Source: Longimicrobiaceae bacterium
Lineage (GTDB): Bacteria > Gemmatimonadota > Gemmatimonadetes > Longimicrobiales > Longimicrobiaceae
Direction: 5' to 3'
Assembly (NCBI GenBank): GCA_036375715.1
Contig: DASVBS010000065.1
Span: 1 to 64,000, forward strand
DNA length: 64,000 nt
Of the stretch, positions 24,969 to 33,354 are shown piece after piece. Every line of letters starts with the position of its first letter. The first letter of the stretch is position 1. Made by a program: the position numbers and the translations under genes. The notes beneath the pieces were generated by a model that searched no databases, had not been told where the DNA came from, and worked only from the letters and a program-made list of their open reading frames with translations.

Positions 24969-26238
24969 CGTCCGCATTCGCCTGTCGAGGGTCGCGCGCG
25001 GCCGCAGTGCCGCTCGCAATCTCCATCGCGTCCCCGATGGGGAGCAGATGGCCCAGCTTTTCACGCTTGGTGGAGAGATAGCTCACGTTGTGCGGGTTGG
25101 GCACCGCGCGAATCGGCACCTGCTCCACTACCGTCAGGCCGTACCCCTCCAGGCCGACGATCTTCTTGGGATTGTTGGTCAGGATCCGGATGGACGACAG
25201 TCCGAGGTCGATCAGGATCTGCGCGCCGATGCCGTAGTCACGCAGGTCCGCTCGGAATCCGAGCGCCTCGTTGGCCTGCACCGTGTCGAGCCCTTCGTCC
25301 TGCAGCGCATACGCTTTGAGCTTGTGGACGAGCCCGATTCCCCGCCCTTCCTGGCGCAGGTAGACGATCGCCCCGGCGCCCTCCGCCGCGATCATCTGCA
25401 TCGCCGCGTCGAGCTGCTCTCCGCAGTCACAGCGCAGGGAGTGGAAGACGTCGCCGGTCAGACACTCGGAGTGCATGCGCACCAGCACGTTTTCGCGGCC
25501 GGCGATCTCCCCCTTGATCAGCGCGACGTGCTCGAACTGGTCCACGTCGTTCCGATAGGCAACGATCTTCCATTCTCCGTGAGGAGTGGGAATGGTGGCC
25601 TCCGCCTCGCGGTGAACCAGCCGTTCGCGCGCCAGGCGGTAGGCGACCACCTGTGCGACGGTGATGAACTTGAGGCCGTGGGTCCGGGCGAAGACTTCCA
25701 GTTCGGGCCGGCGCGCCATGGATCCGTCTTCGTTCAGGATCTCGCAGATCACCCCCGCAGGAGGGAAACCGGCCATGCGGGCGAGATCGACCGAAGCCTC
25801 GGTCTGGCCGACCCGTCGCAGCACGCCGCCGGGACGCGCCCGCAGCGGGAAGACATGCCCCGGGCGACGCAGGTCCGACGGTTTGGTGTTGGGATCGACA
25901 CAGACCTGGATGGTGCGCGCGCGGTCGGCTGCGCTGATCCCGGTGGTGACCCCGAAGCGCGCGCTCGCATCGACCGAGACGGTGAAGGCGGTCTGCTGCG
26001 CCTCGGTGTTCACGTCCGTCATGGGACGGAGGTCCAGCTCGTCCGCCCGCTCCGGCGTGAGCGCCAGACAGATCAGCCCCCGACCATGCGTGGCCATGAA
26101 GTTGATGATCTCCGGGGTCACGGCCGCCGCCGCACAGACGAGGTCGCCCTCGTTCTCCCGGTCCTCGTCGTCGGCGACGATGACGATGCGCCCGGCCCGG
26201 ATATCCTCGATGGCGGCTTCTATGGTGTCGAAGGACAT
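24934..26238 (-). CDS. ribBA: Bifunctional 3,4-dihydroxy-2-butanone-4-phosphate synthase / GTP cyclohydrolase II
   Basis: A 434-residue fusion making both riboflavin precursors. Residues 1-about 205 are the RibB domain ([50 protein letters not shown]). Residues about 210-405 are the RibA domain, with the zinc site [20 protein letters not shown] and the catalytic [10 protein letters not shown]. The C-terminal 30 residues are low-complexity and overlap the ribH start. The ATG at 26236-26238 has no Shine-Dalgarno; the upstream side is the heptanucleotide repeat element. Confidence 0.96.
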   Translation of the reverse strand: MSFDTIEAAIEDIRAGRIVIVADDEDRENEGDLVCAAAAVTPEIINFMATHGRGLICLALTPERADELDLRPMTDVNTEAQQTAFTVSVDASARFGVTTGISAADRARTIQVCVDPNTKPSDLRRPGHVFPLRARPGGVLRRVGQTEASVDLARMAGFPPAGVICEILNEDGSMARRPELEVFARTHGLKFITVAQVVAYRLARERLVHREAEATIPTPHGEWKIVAYRNDVDQFEHVALIKGEIAGRENVLVRMHSECLTGDVFHSLRCDCGEQLDAAMQMIAAEGAGAIVYLRQEGRGIGLVHKLKAYALQDEGLDTVQANEALGFRADLRDYGIGAQILIDLGLSSIRILTNNPKKIVGLEGYGLTVVEQVPIRAVPNPHNVSYLSTKREKLGHLLPIGDAMEIASGTAAARDPRQANADDDRAHRQASGG

Positions 26239-26254
26239 AAGATACTTTTGAGAA

Positions 26255-26414
26255 AGAAGTTAGAAGCTAGAAGCTAGAATGGGGTTCGCCAACATCGAGC
26301 GTTCCGGCGCTATCCTGTCTGGACCCCGACTCGACCGGCCTGGCGACTCCCAACTTCCGGCTCCTGGCTCCTGGCTTCCAACCTCTATTTCTAGCTTCTA
26401 GCTTCTAGCTTCTC
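26255..26414. repeat. Heptanucleotide inverted-array element between ribBA and ribE
   Basis: The left arm (26255-26279) consists of 7-nt units of the form TAGAAGC. The right arm (26389-26413) is its reverse complement in 24 of 25 positions, with units GCTTCTA. The arms flank a 109-bp spacer. The right side continues inward in phase as about nine drifting heptads from 26352 (AACTTCC, GGCTCCT, GGCTCCT, GGCTTCC, AACCTCT, then the GCTTCTA units). It fills almost the entire ribBA-ribE gap. It resembles cyanobacterial STRR heptamer arrays in style, not in sequence. Confidence 0.75.
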
Positions 26415-26416
26415 AG

Positions 26417-27061
26417 CTAATACCCCCATCCTCGCAACAGATCCTCCGCCCCGGCGGAGCGCTCGCGGGCAGGGCGGCCGAGGAGCTGACGGACGTACTT
26501 CCCGATGAGGTCGCCTTCCAGATTCACGCGATCGCCCGGCTGAAGATCGGAGAGGGCCGTGTGTTCCCATGTATAAGGGATGATCGACAGCCCCACCACG
26601 CCCCGCTCCGGTAGATCGTTGACGGTCAGACTCACCCCGTTCACGGCGATCGAACCGTGCAGCACCGTCAGTTCCACGACCTCGTCCGGCACCACCACGT
26701 CGATCAGCACCAGTTCGCCGAGCGGCGTGACGGAGCGCACCGTTCCCACCCCGTCCACGTGCCCCTGAACCAGATGTCCCCCGAGTCGGTCTCCGAGCCG
26801 CAGCGCCCGCTCGAGGTTGACCCGCCGTCCGGGCTCGTACTCGCCCAGCGTGGTGCGCTCCAGCGTCGTGGCCACCGCCTGAACCTCGAAGCCGTCGCGC
26901 GCCAGCGCTGTAACCGTAAGGCAGACGCCGTCCACCGCAACGCTGTCCCCCAGGGCCATGCCTTCGAGCACGGCGGACGCCTGCACCTGGAAGGCGCGCC
27001 CATTCTCGAGGGGACGGGGATTGCGAATGTGGCCGACTTCTTCAACCAGTCCGGTGAACAT
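26417..27061 (-). CDS. ribE: Riboflavin synthase, alpha subunit
   Basis: A 214-residue riboflavin synthase dismutating two lumazines to riboflavin. It shows the internal duplication of two barrel domains: the N-terminal MFTGLVEEVG with SVAVDGVCLTV and GGHLVQGHVDGVG, and the second repeat with SIAVNGVSLTV and IPYTWEHTAL. The length and motif order are standard. The ATG at 27059-27061 is 1 nt after the ribD stop, so it is coupled to ribD. The stop is followed almost at once by the heptamer repeat element that separates it from ribBA. Confidence 0.95.
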   Translation of the reverse strand: MFTGLVEEVGHIRNPRPLENGRAFQVQASAVLEGMALGDSVAVDGVCLTVTALARDGFEVQAVATTLERTTLGEYEPGRRVNLERALRLGDRLGGHLVQGHVDGVGTVRSVTPLGELVLIDVVVPDEVVELTVLHGSIAVNGVSLTVNDLPERGVVGLSIIPYTWEHTALSDLQPGDRVNLEGDLIGKYVRQLLGRPARERSAGAEDLLRGWGY

Positions 27062-27062
27062 C

Positions 27063-28208
27063 TCAGTCAGGCTTCGCGAGGGAGATCAAGGTGTCGGGCC
27101 CGAAGGCGGCCGTCCGGAAGCGCCGCCAGCGCGGGGCCTCGCCAAGCTCCCATCCCTCCAGGGTGAAGGGCGACAGCGCCTCCGCGCCGAGCAGCACCGG
27201 CGCATAAAACAGTGTAAGGCGATCCACCATCCCCTCGCGCAGCAACTCCCCCGCGATTCCCGCGCCTCCCTCCACGAAGGCGGAGCCGATTCCGCGCTCC
27301 CGGAGCGCCCGAAACCCCTGACGCAGGTCCTCCGCCTCCACCAGGGCGATGCCACGCTGCTCGAGCACCTCGCGCCGCGCCGGATCCGCCTGCGGAGCAC
27401 AGACGATCCAGACCGGCACTTCGTTGGCCGTGCGCACCAGGGTGCTGTCCGTGGGAAGGCGAAGGGAACGGTCGAAGACGACACGGACGGGCGGCACCCG
27501 CGGCTCGATGGCACCGCGGACGGTCAGCCTGGGATCGTCCGCGAGCGCCGTGCCGACCCCGACGCAGATCGCGTCGTGTCCCGCTCGCAGGCGGTGGACC
27601 TCGGCGCGAGCCTTTTCGTCGGTGATCCACGAGGACTGCCCACGCCGGTCGGCGATGCGGGCGTCGAGCGAGAGGGCGAGCTTGAGCTCGATCCAGGGGC
27701 GCTCGTTCCCCAGGGGGGAGTATCGATGGAAGAAGGATGCGTTCTGGTCGCGCGCCACCGCCTCCTCCACGCCGCCCACGACTGGAATCCCCGCCGCCCG
27801 CAGCACCTCCGCACCTCCGCGCGCAGCCGGGTGAGGATCGGACGCCGCGTAGACGACCCGCGCCACCCCAGCCTCGATCAACGCTGAGGTACACGGTGGT
27901 GTCTTGCCGTGGTGTGAGCAGGGCTCGAGCGTGACATAAGCGGTGGCGCCGCGCGCCCTCTCGCCGGCGGCGAGCAGCGCCACAACCTCCGCGTGGGCGC
28001 GCCCGTACTCGGCGTGCCATCCCTCGCCCACGACTTCGCCGTCCCGCACGAGCACGCAGCCGACGAGGGGATTGGGCGCAACTCTCCCCCAGCCGCGCTC
28101 CGCCAGCACCAGCGCTCGACGCATGTAGGCATGGTCGGCCGGCGAGGCCGCCGCGGCAACCTCAGAGCGCGACGCGGATCCCGAGACTTCCGAAGAAGAT
28201 TCCATCAC
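27063..28208 (-). CDS. ribD: Bifunctional diaminohydroxyphosphoribosylaminopyrimidine deaminase / 5-amino-6-(5-phosphoribosylamino)uracil reductase
   Basis: A 381-residue two-domain enzyme for steps 2 and 3 of riboflavin synthesis. The deaminase domain (about 25-165) carries APNPLVGCVLV, the zinc His-Ala-Glu in RAHAEVVAL, and PCSHHGKTPPC. The reductase domain (about 170-375) carries KLALSLDARIA, SSWITDEKAR and FVEGGAGIAGELL. The start at 28208 overlaps the preceding exported-protein gene by 47 nt. It is required because the conserved DHAYMRRALVLAE segment lies just downstream with no intermediate start. The first 25 residues are serine/alanine-rich. Confidence 0.94.
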   Translation of the reverse strand: MMESSSEVSGSASRSEVAAAASPADHAYMRRALVLAERGWGRVAPNPLVGCVLVRDGEVVGEGWHAEYGRAHAEVVALLAAGERARGATAYVTLEPCSHHGKTPPCTSALIEAGVARVVYAASDPHPAARGGAEVLRAAGIPVVGGVEEAVARDQNASFFHRYSPLGNERPWIELKLALSLDARIADRRGQSSWITDEKARAEVHRLRAGHDAICVGVGTALADDPRLTVRGAIEPRVPPVRVVFDRSLRLPTDSTLVRTANEVPVWIVCAPQADPARREVLEQRGIALVEAEDLRQGFRALRERGIGSAFVEGGAGIAGELLREGMVDRLTLFYAPVLLGAEALSPFTLEGWELGEAPRWRRFRTAAFGPDTLISLAKPD

Positions 28209-29280
28209 CCGGCTCGAAGTCGCTGACCGATGCGGGATACCCCCTCAACGCATCACCACCCTGCATCCACCCCAGCTCTGCGGCGAAGGTCGTGACTAGC
28301 ACGGAATAGGAGCCACCGACGGAGGCCATCCACCGCCCCTCATTGAACTCGACCTGGCGAACGCGCGCGAACGCATCGGTGGAAATGATCTCGCCGGAGC
28401 CGGGAGCCCGCGCGCCCGCCTCTGCGTCGCTCGAGAACCGATCGTAACCGACGGCCGCGGAGAGGCCGAGGCCGCGCAGGTGCCGGCTCACCGCGAGACG
28501 AGAGCTCCATCCGCTGAGGTCGAAGGCGAAGTCTCCCAGCGTCCCCGGATCGGTGGAACCCGTATCGACGAGAAAGCACGTCCCCTCTTCCAGCGTGTAG
28601 CCGGGGCCCCGACGCGAAGCGGCGATTGAGCCGTCCGGACAGGCCTCGCCCCACTCGACAGTACCCAGGCGATGGTACATCAGCGAGAGGGCGACGCCGG
28701 GCGTGGTGAAGGACTCCCGCAGGATGCCCAGGCGTGCCCCCGCGCCGAAGCCCACCTGGGCCGACCCGCTGTGGAAGCCTTCGTCGCCGAGCGCGTGCAG
28801 CGGCACCCAGGTGGCGCTTGCGAGCAGATCGACCGCTCCGATACCGCCGACGGTCGGCGCGATGCTGGAGCCGGGCAGGACGGCAACAGTACCGGTCGCG
28901 GAGAGCGAGACCGTGGGGAACGCGAGCTGACCGAAGCTCATCGCGTCGGTCGAGCTGGTGCGCACCTCCCGCAGATCGGGCATACGCGCCCCGTACAGGT
29001 TGACCTTCGCGGTCGCGCTCACTCCCGGCAGGATTCGCAGGCGAAAACCGCCCGTGGAGGCGGTCCCGATAGTCGGGTTGCCCCCGGTGAGCAGCAGGGC
29101 CACCTGCGGGGCGACGGACCGCGCCGCCTGCGCGGCGACGTAGCACGGGGTGCCCACCGGACCACCCTCCAGCTCCGCGCAGGCACCCTCGAAACCTCGC
29201 TCCTGCGCGTGCACCGAGGCCGGAGCGAACGCCAGAAACAGCGCCAGTACCGCCCCGAACCACCGCTGATGCATGCGCAT
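28162..29280 (-). CDS. Exported outer-membrane-like beta protein
   Basis: A 372-residue protein with a signal peptide (1-25, ending SVHAQ). The mature part is rich in alternating polar/hydrophobic strands with glycine and aromatic turn residues, as in an outer-membrane beta-barrel (for example GSAQVGFGAGARLGI, GLSAAVGYDRFSS and the terminal GSLGIRVAL). No named family is recognised. A disulphide is possible, as it has four cysteines. The ATG at 29278-29280 has GAGGGGA upstream and lies 5 nt after purM; its end overlaps ribD. An envelope protein within a purine/riboflavin operon is unexpected. Confidence 0.65.
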   Translation of the reverse strand: MRMHQRWFGAVLALFLAFAPASVHAQERGFEGACAELEGGPVGTPCYVAAQAARSVAPQVALLLTGGNPTIGTASTGGFRLRILPGVSATAKVNLYGARMPDLREVRTSSTDAMSFGQLAFPTVSLSATGTVAVLPGSSIAPTVGGIGAVDLLASATWVPLHALGDEGFHSGSAQVGFGAGARLGILRESFTTPGVALSLMYHRLGTVEWGEACPDGSIAASRRGPGYTLEEGTCFLVDTGSTDPGTLGDFAFDLSGWSSRLAVSRHLRGLGLSAAVGYDRFSSDAEAGARAPGSGEIISTDAFARVRQVEFNEGRWMASVGGSYSVLVTTFAAELGWMQGGDALRGYPASVSDFEPGDGIFFGSLGIRVAL

Positions 29281-29285
29281 TCCCC

Positions 29286-30320
29286 TCAGACCAGCTCGAC
29301 GGAGCGGTTCCCGGCGACGATCTCGCCCGCGATCCATGCCTGCTCTCCCGCCTCGTGGAGCTCGTGCACTACAGCCTCGGCGTCGGCGGGCGCGACCACT
29401 GCCACCATCCCCACTCCCATGTTGAACGCCCGGAACATCTCCGCCTCCTCCACCCCTCCCTCGCGCTGGAGAACGCGGAATGTCGCCGGCACATGCCACG
29501 AATCTCGCCGGATACGCGCCGACAGCCCTTCCGGGAGAACGCGCGGCACGTTCTCCACCAGGCCACCGCCGGTGATGTGCGCCAGCGCATGGATCCGGTC
29601 CCCCTCCAGGAGCGGCAGCAGTGCTTTCAGGTAGGAGCGATGTACCCGGAGGAGCACCTCCGCCACCGTTCCCTCCTCTTCGGGGAAGGGATCGTCCACC
29701 CCCAGCCCCATCCGCTCGAAGACGATGCGGCGCGCCAGTGAGTACCCGTTCGTGTGCAGCCCGGAAGAGGGCAGCGCGATCACCACGTCTCCGGCGGTCA
29801 CCCGCGAGCCGTCGAGCACCCGGTCCTCCTCGACGATCCCCACGATCGTGCCCGCCAGGTCGTACTCTCCGGGCGCATAGAAATCCGGCATCTCCGCCGT
29901 CTCGCCGCCGAGCAGGGCACACCCGTTCGCCCGGCACCCCCGGGCGATGCCGCTTACCAGCGCCTCGACCGTACCCGGCTCCAGCCGGCCCATGCCCACG
30001 TAGTCCAGGAAGAAGAGGGGACGGGCGCCCTGCACGAGAATGTCGTTCACGCAGTGGTTGACCAGGTCCTCGCCCACGGTGTCGTGACGTCCGGTCAAAA
30101 AGGCGAGCTTCAGCTTAGTCCCCACTCCGTCCGCGCTCGCCACCAGCACCGGCTTCCTGAATCCCGAGGGGACGCGGTAGAGACCGCCAAAGGAGCCCAG
30201 CTCGGACAGCGTATCCTCCGTGCGGGTGGAACGGAGCAGCTCGGCGATGCCGCCCTTGGCCCGGTTGGCGGCGTCGATGTCGACGCCAGCATCCCGGTAA
30301 GAGAGGCCGCGCTCAGTCAT
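29286..30320 (-). CDS. purM: Phosphoribosylformylglycinamidine cyclo-ligase (AIR synthetase)
   Basis: A 344-residue enzyme for step 5 of purine synthesis, forming AIR from FGAM with ATP. Signatures: YRDAGVDIDAANRAKGGIAEL, the nucleotide-binding SADGVGTKLKLAF, NDILVQGARPLFFLDY, GGETAEMPDFY and GGGLVENVPRVLP. The ATG overlaps the PfkB kinase stop by 8 nt, so it is translationally coupled. Neighbouring purine genes are absent from the window. Confidence 0.96.
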   Translation of the reverse strand: MTERGLSYRDAGVDIDAANRAKGGIAELLRSTRTEDTLSELGSFGGLYRVPSGFRKPVLVASADGVGTKLKLAFLTGRHDTVGEDLVNHCVNDILVQGARPLFFLDYVGMGRLEPGTVEALVSGIARGCRANGCALLGGETAEMPDFYAPGEYDLAGTIVGIVEEDRVLDGSRVTAGDVVIALPSSGLHTNGYSLARRIVFERMGLGVDDPFPEEEGTVAEVLLRVHRSYLKALLPLLEGDRIHALAHITGGGLVENVPRVLPEGLSARIRRDSWHVPATFRVLQREGGVEEAEMFRAFNMGVGMVAVVAPADAEAVVHELHEAGEQAWIAGEIVAGNRSVELV

Positions 30321-31242
30321 CGAGATCCCCCTGCAGCGGAAGCTGGAAGCTGGTCATCTCCAGAAACTGACGAACACGCTCGTCGATCTCGGCGATCTTC
30401 AGATCACGGAAGCGCTCGACCGAGAAGCGCTCCACGGCGAAAGAACCCATCGCGGAGCCGTAGACGACAGCGCGTCGCAGCTCCTCGTCGTTGATCCGGC
30501 GCCCCTGCGCCAGATATCCCATCAACCCTCCCGCGAACGCATCCCCCGCGCCGGTGGGGTCGAAGACCTCCTCCAGCGGATAGCCCGGGGCAAAGAAGAT
30601 GCTCGTGGGGGTAAAGAGGATGGCGCCGTGCTCGCCCTTCTTTATGATCACGTAGCGGGGGCCCTGCGCCTGGATCCATCGCGCCGCCCGGGCGAGGTTG
30701 AAGTCGCCCGAGAGTTGACGGGCCTCCGCATCGTTCACCAGCAGCAGATCCACCCGCCCCAGCAACTGGATGAGAGCCGCGCGCGACCCTTCGATCCAGA
30801 AGTTCATGGTGTCGCAGGCGACGAAGCGCGGACGCTCGATCTGTTCGAGCACGTCGAGCTGCAGCCGCGGATCGATGTTCCCCAGAAAGACCCAGTCGCT
30901 CGCGCGGAACGCCTCCGGAATGCGCGGCTTGAAATCGGCGAAAACGCCCAGCCGCGTCTCGATCGTTTCCCGGTTGGAAAGGTCGAAGTTGTAGACGCCG
31001 GACCAGCGGAAGCTCTCGCCCGGGGCGGTCTCCACCCCCGTGAGATCGACGTTGCGGTCGCTCAGGAAGCGCAGTGCGTCAACGGGGAAATCCTCCCCGA
31101 TCACCCCCACCACCTGCACCGGGCCGAAGGCCGAGGCGGAGGCCGCGAAAAAGGTGGCGGAGCCGCCGATCGCATCCTCCGCGCGGCCGAAGGGCGTCTC
31201 CACCGTGTCGAGGGCGATGCTGCCCACCACCAGAAGTGACAT
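30313..31242 (-). CDS. PfkB family carbohydrate/nucleoside kinase
   Basis: A 309-residue ribokinase-fold kinase. The N-terminus MSLLVVGSIALDTVETPFG, the GGSATFFAASA segment and the C-terminal catalytic loop FDPTGAGDAFAGGLMGYL, with its Asp base, are clear. The substrate is not certain; ribokinase, adenosine kinase or fructokinase activities are all found in the family, and its coupling to purM could suggest a nucleoside. It overlaps the purM start by 8 nt and follows argS by 21 nt. Confidence 0.82.
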   Translation of the reverse strand: MSLLVVGSIALDTVETPFGRAEDAIGGSATFFAASASAFGPVQVVGVIGEDFPVDALRFLSDRNVDLTGVETAPGESFRWSGVYNFDLSNRETIETRLGVFADFKPRIPEAFRASDWVFLGNIDPRLQLDVLEQIERPRFVACDTMNFWIEGSRAALIQLLGRVDLLLVNDAEARQLSGDFNLARAARWIQAQGPRYVIIKKGEHGAILFTPTSIFFAPGYPLEEVFDPTGAGDAFAGGLMGYLAQGRRINDEELRRAVVYGSAMGSFAVERFSVERFRDLKIAEIDERVRQFLEMTSFQLPLQGDLDD

Positions 31243-31263
31243 GGAAGCCGAAGAAAGGGGGGA

Positions 31264-32955
31264 TCAGGCTGCTTCGGGTTGACGCTCCATTCGCTCGGGC
31301 GCACTCACGCCCAGAACCCGCAGGCCGTTGGCGAGCACGAGCTGGATGGCGCGGGCGAGGACGAGCCGGGCACGACTGACCTCCGGGGGCACCTCGGTCC
31401 CGACGACGCGAAGCTCCGGGGCGAGGTTGCCGGAGTGGTACCAGGAGTTCACCGCTCCGGCCAGCTCTTCCAGATACTCGCAGACCGAGTGCGGCGTGTG
31501 GCGCTCGGCTGAGGAGGAGATCACTTCGGGGAAACGCAGGAGGAGCTTGATGATCTCCCGCTCCGCCTCGGCGGTGAGCGGCGAGAGGTCAGCGCCGATG
31601 TCGACCTCGTCCCCGCTGGCCATCCCGGCCCGGCGGAAGATCGACGACATGCGGGCGTGGGCGTATTGGAGCTTGTAGACCGGGTTCTTCTCCGAATGAT
31701 CCAGCGCCAGATCGAGGTCGAAGGTGAGCTGCGCCTCGGCCCGCCGCATCAGGAAGAAGTAGCGGGTGACGTCGACGCCCACCTCCTCATAGAGGTCACG
31801 CAGGGTGACGTAGTTCCCCGCCCGCTTCGAGAACTTGACCTCCTCCCCGCCGCGCACCACGAGCACCATCTGGTGCAGCACGTATTCGGGGTACCCCTCG
31901 GGAAGGCCGAGCGCCTGTAGCCCCGCGCGCACGCGAGCCACAGTCCCGTGGTGATCGGACCCCTGGACGTTGATGGCGCGATGGAAGCCGCGCTCCCACT
32001 TGGTGAGGTGATACGCGACGTCGGGAAGGAAATAGGTCGGGTGGCCGCTGCTCTTGACCATCACCCGGTCTTTGTCATCCCCGAAGCGTGTAGTCTCCAG
32101 CCAGAGGGCCCCGTCCTTCTCGTAGACGAGCCCGGTTTCGCGCAGCCGATCGATCGTCTCCTGCACTCGTCCGCTGTCATAGAGGGACGATTCCAGGAAG
32201 AAGTTGTCGAAATGGACGCGCAGCGCGTCGAGGTCGCGGTTCTGCTCGGCGCGTAGCTCGCGCACTGCAAAGCGCCGCATCGCCTCCAGCGCCTCCTGGG
32301 AGTCGTCGCCGCGAAAGCGATCACCCTCCGACTGGATGAGCTGACGGGCGAGATCGACGACGTAGTCCCCGTGGTAGCCGTCCTCCGGGAAGGGGACCTG
32401 CTCCCCGAGCTCCTGCTGGTAGCGAGCCCAGACGCTCCGGGTGAGGCGGGCGATCTGCTCCCCCGCGTCGTTGTAGTAGAACTCGCGGTAGACGCTCCAG
32501 CCGGTCCACGCCAGCAGCTCGGCCACCGCGTCTCCCAGCGCGGCCTGCCGCCCATGGCCGATATGGAGCGGCCCGGTGGGATTGGCTGAGACGAACTCCA
32601 CCATGACACGCTGCCCCGCGCCTTCGTTGGAGCGGCCGAAATCCCGGCCCTGCTCCACGATCGCGCGCAGCCCGTCCAGCAGGTAGTCGCCCGCCAGGCG
32701 GAAATTGATGAAGCCGGGGCCGGCGACCTCCGCGGACTGTATTCCGCCCCCGGTAAGGTCCAGCCGCTCCACCAACTCCTCCGCGATCTGGCGCGGAGGG
32801 CGGCGGAGCGGCCGGGCGAGCGTCATCGCGACGTTAGTGGCGAAATCACCGTGCTCCGGGTTCCGCGGGCGCTCCAGAGAGACCTCCGGGGGCTGCTCGA
32901 CCCCCATCTCCCGAAGCACTCGCACGATCTCATTTCTAAGCTGCTCTACGGGCAT
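31264..32955 (-). CDS. argS: Arginyl-tRNA synthetase
   Basis: A 563-residue class I synthetase. Features in order: an N-terminal additional domain, NPEHGDFATNVAM, the HIGH-type motif SANPTGPLHIGHGRQAALGD, VQGSDHHGTVARV, a KMSKS-like KFSKRAGNYVTL and the DALR anticodon-binding domain ending VLGVSAPERM. The length is standard. The ATG directly follows the fmdB-type gene, whose TAG abuts it, so the two are coupled. No tRNA-dependent T-box is seen upstream. Confidence 0.96.
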   Translation of the reverse strand: MPVEQLRNEIVRVLREMGVEQPPEVSLERPRNPEHGDFATNVAMTLARPLRRPPRQIAEELVERLDLTGGGIQSAEVAGPGFINFRLAGDYLLDGLRAIVEQGRDFGRSNEGAGQRVMVEFVSANPTGPLHIGHGRQAALGDAVAELLAWTGWSVYREFYYNDAGEQIARLTRSVWARYQQELGEQVPFPEDGYHGDYVVDLARQLIQSEGDRFRGDDSQEALEAMRRFAVRELRAEQNRDLDALRVHFDNFFLESSLYDSGRVQETIDRLRETGLVYEKDGALWLETTRFGDDKDRVMVKSSGHPTYFLPDVAYHLTKWERGFHRAINVQGSDHHGTVARVRAGLQALGLPEGYPEYVLHQMVLVVRGGEEVKFSKRAGNYVTLRDLYEEVGVDVTRYFFLMRRAEAQLTFDLDLALDHSEKNPVYKLQYAHARMSSIFRRAGMASGDEVDIGADLSPLTAEAEREIIKLLLRFPEVISSSAERHTPHSVCEYLEELAGAVNSWYHSGNLAPELRVVGTEVPPEVSRARLVLARAIQLVLANGLRVLGVSAPERMERQPEAA

Positions 32956-33264
32956 CTATTCGCCCTTGCTCGACGCCGTCGCCGTGCGGGAGCTGGCCTT
33001 TGAACTCGAATCGGCGCCGCCCTTCTTGTCGCCCTTGGACTCGCCGTTGGCCGAGTCGGCCTGGGCGGCCTTTTTATAGCTCTCGCTACGGTAGTCGGTG
33101 ATGTAGAAGCCCGAACCCTTGAAGAGCAACCCCGCACCGGCGGAAAGAAGACGCTCCGCGGCCGTCCCGCACTGCGGGCAATCCGCCCCCGGCTCGTCTG
33201 ACATTCGCTGGAACAACTCGAACTCGTGCTGACAGGCCGTGCAGCGATACTCGTACGTAGGCAT
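32956..33264 (-). CDS. FmdB-type zinc ribbon protein
   Basis: A 102-residue member of the FmdB/CxxC_CxxC_SSSS family. The N-terminal zinc ribbon MPTYEYRCTACQHEFELFQ is followed by ADCPQCGTAAERLLS, giving two CxxC pairs (about residues 8-11 and 29-32). The middle GSGFYITDY is a family trait. The last 40 residues are a Lys/Ser/Ala-rich disordered tail. The function is unknown; a nucleic-acid or regulatory role is assumed. The gene is co-transcribed with argS from the promoter at 33313-33341. Confidence 0.88.
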   Translation of the reverse strand: MPTYEYRCTACQHEFELFQRMSDEPGADCPQCGTAAERLLSAGAGLLFKGSGFYITDYRSESYKKAAQADSANGESKGDKKGGADSSSKASSRTATASSKGE

Positions 33265-33312
33265 GGACTCTGGTCTCCCGGATACCTGAACGGGCACAAC
33301 GACAAACAAGAA

Positions 33313-33341
33313 AATTTAACTATTCTCTAACTTTCGGGCAA
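33313..33341 (-). promoter_or_regulatory. Candidate promoter of the fmdB-argS operon
   Basis: On the minus strand TTGCCC (33336-33341) and TAAATT (33313-33318) are 17 bp apart in an AT-rich pocket (33301-33332) that contrasts with the GC-rich surroundings. The predicted start leaves about 40 nt of leader to the ATG at 33264. Confidence 0.5.
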
Positions 33342-33354
33342 CGCGCCGACCCCC

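Noticed and set aside
26255-26414. CRISPR array
   Set aside because: Repeat units are 7 nt, drift in sequence and are inverted around a single spacer; no cas gene is present.
26239-26416. FMN riboswitch in front of ribBA
   Set aside because: None of the conserved RFN-element boxes are visible; the gap is filled by the heptamer element.
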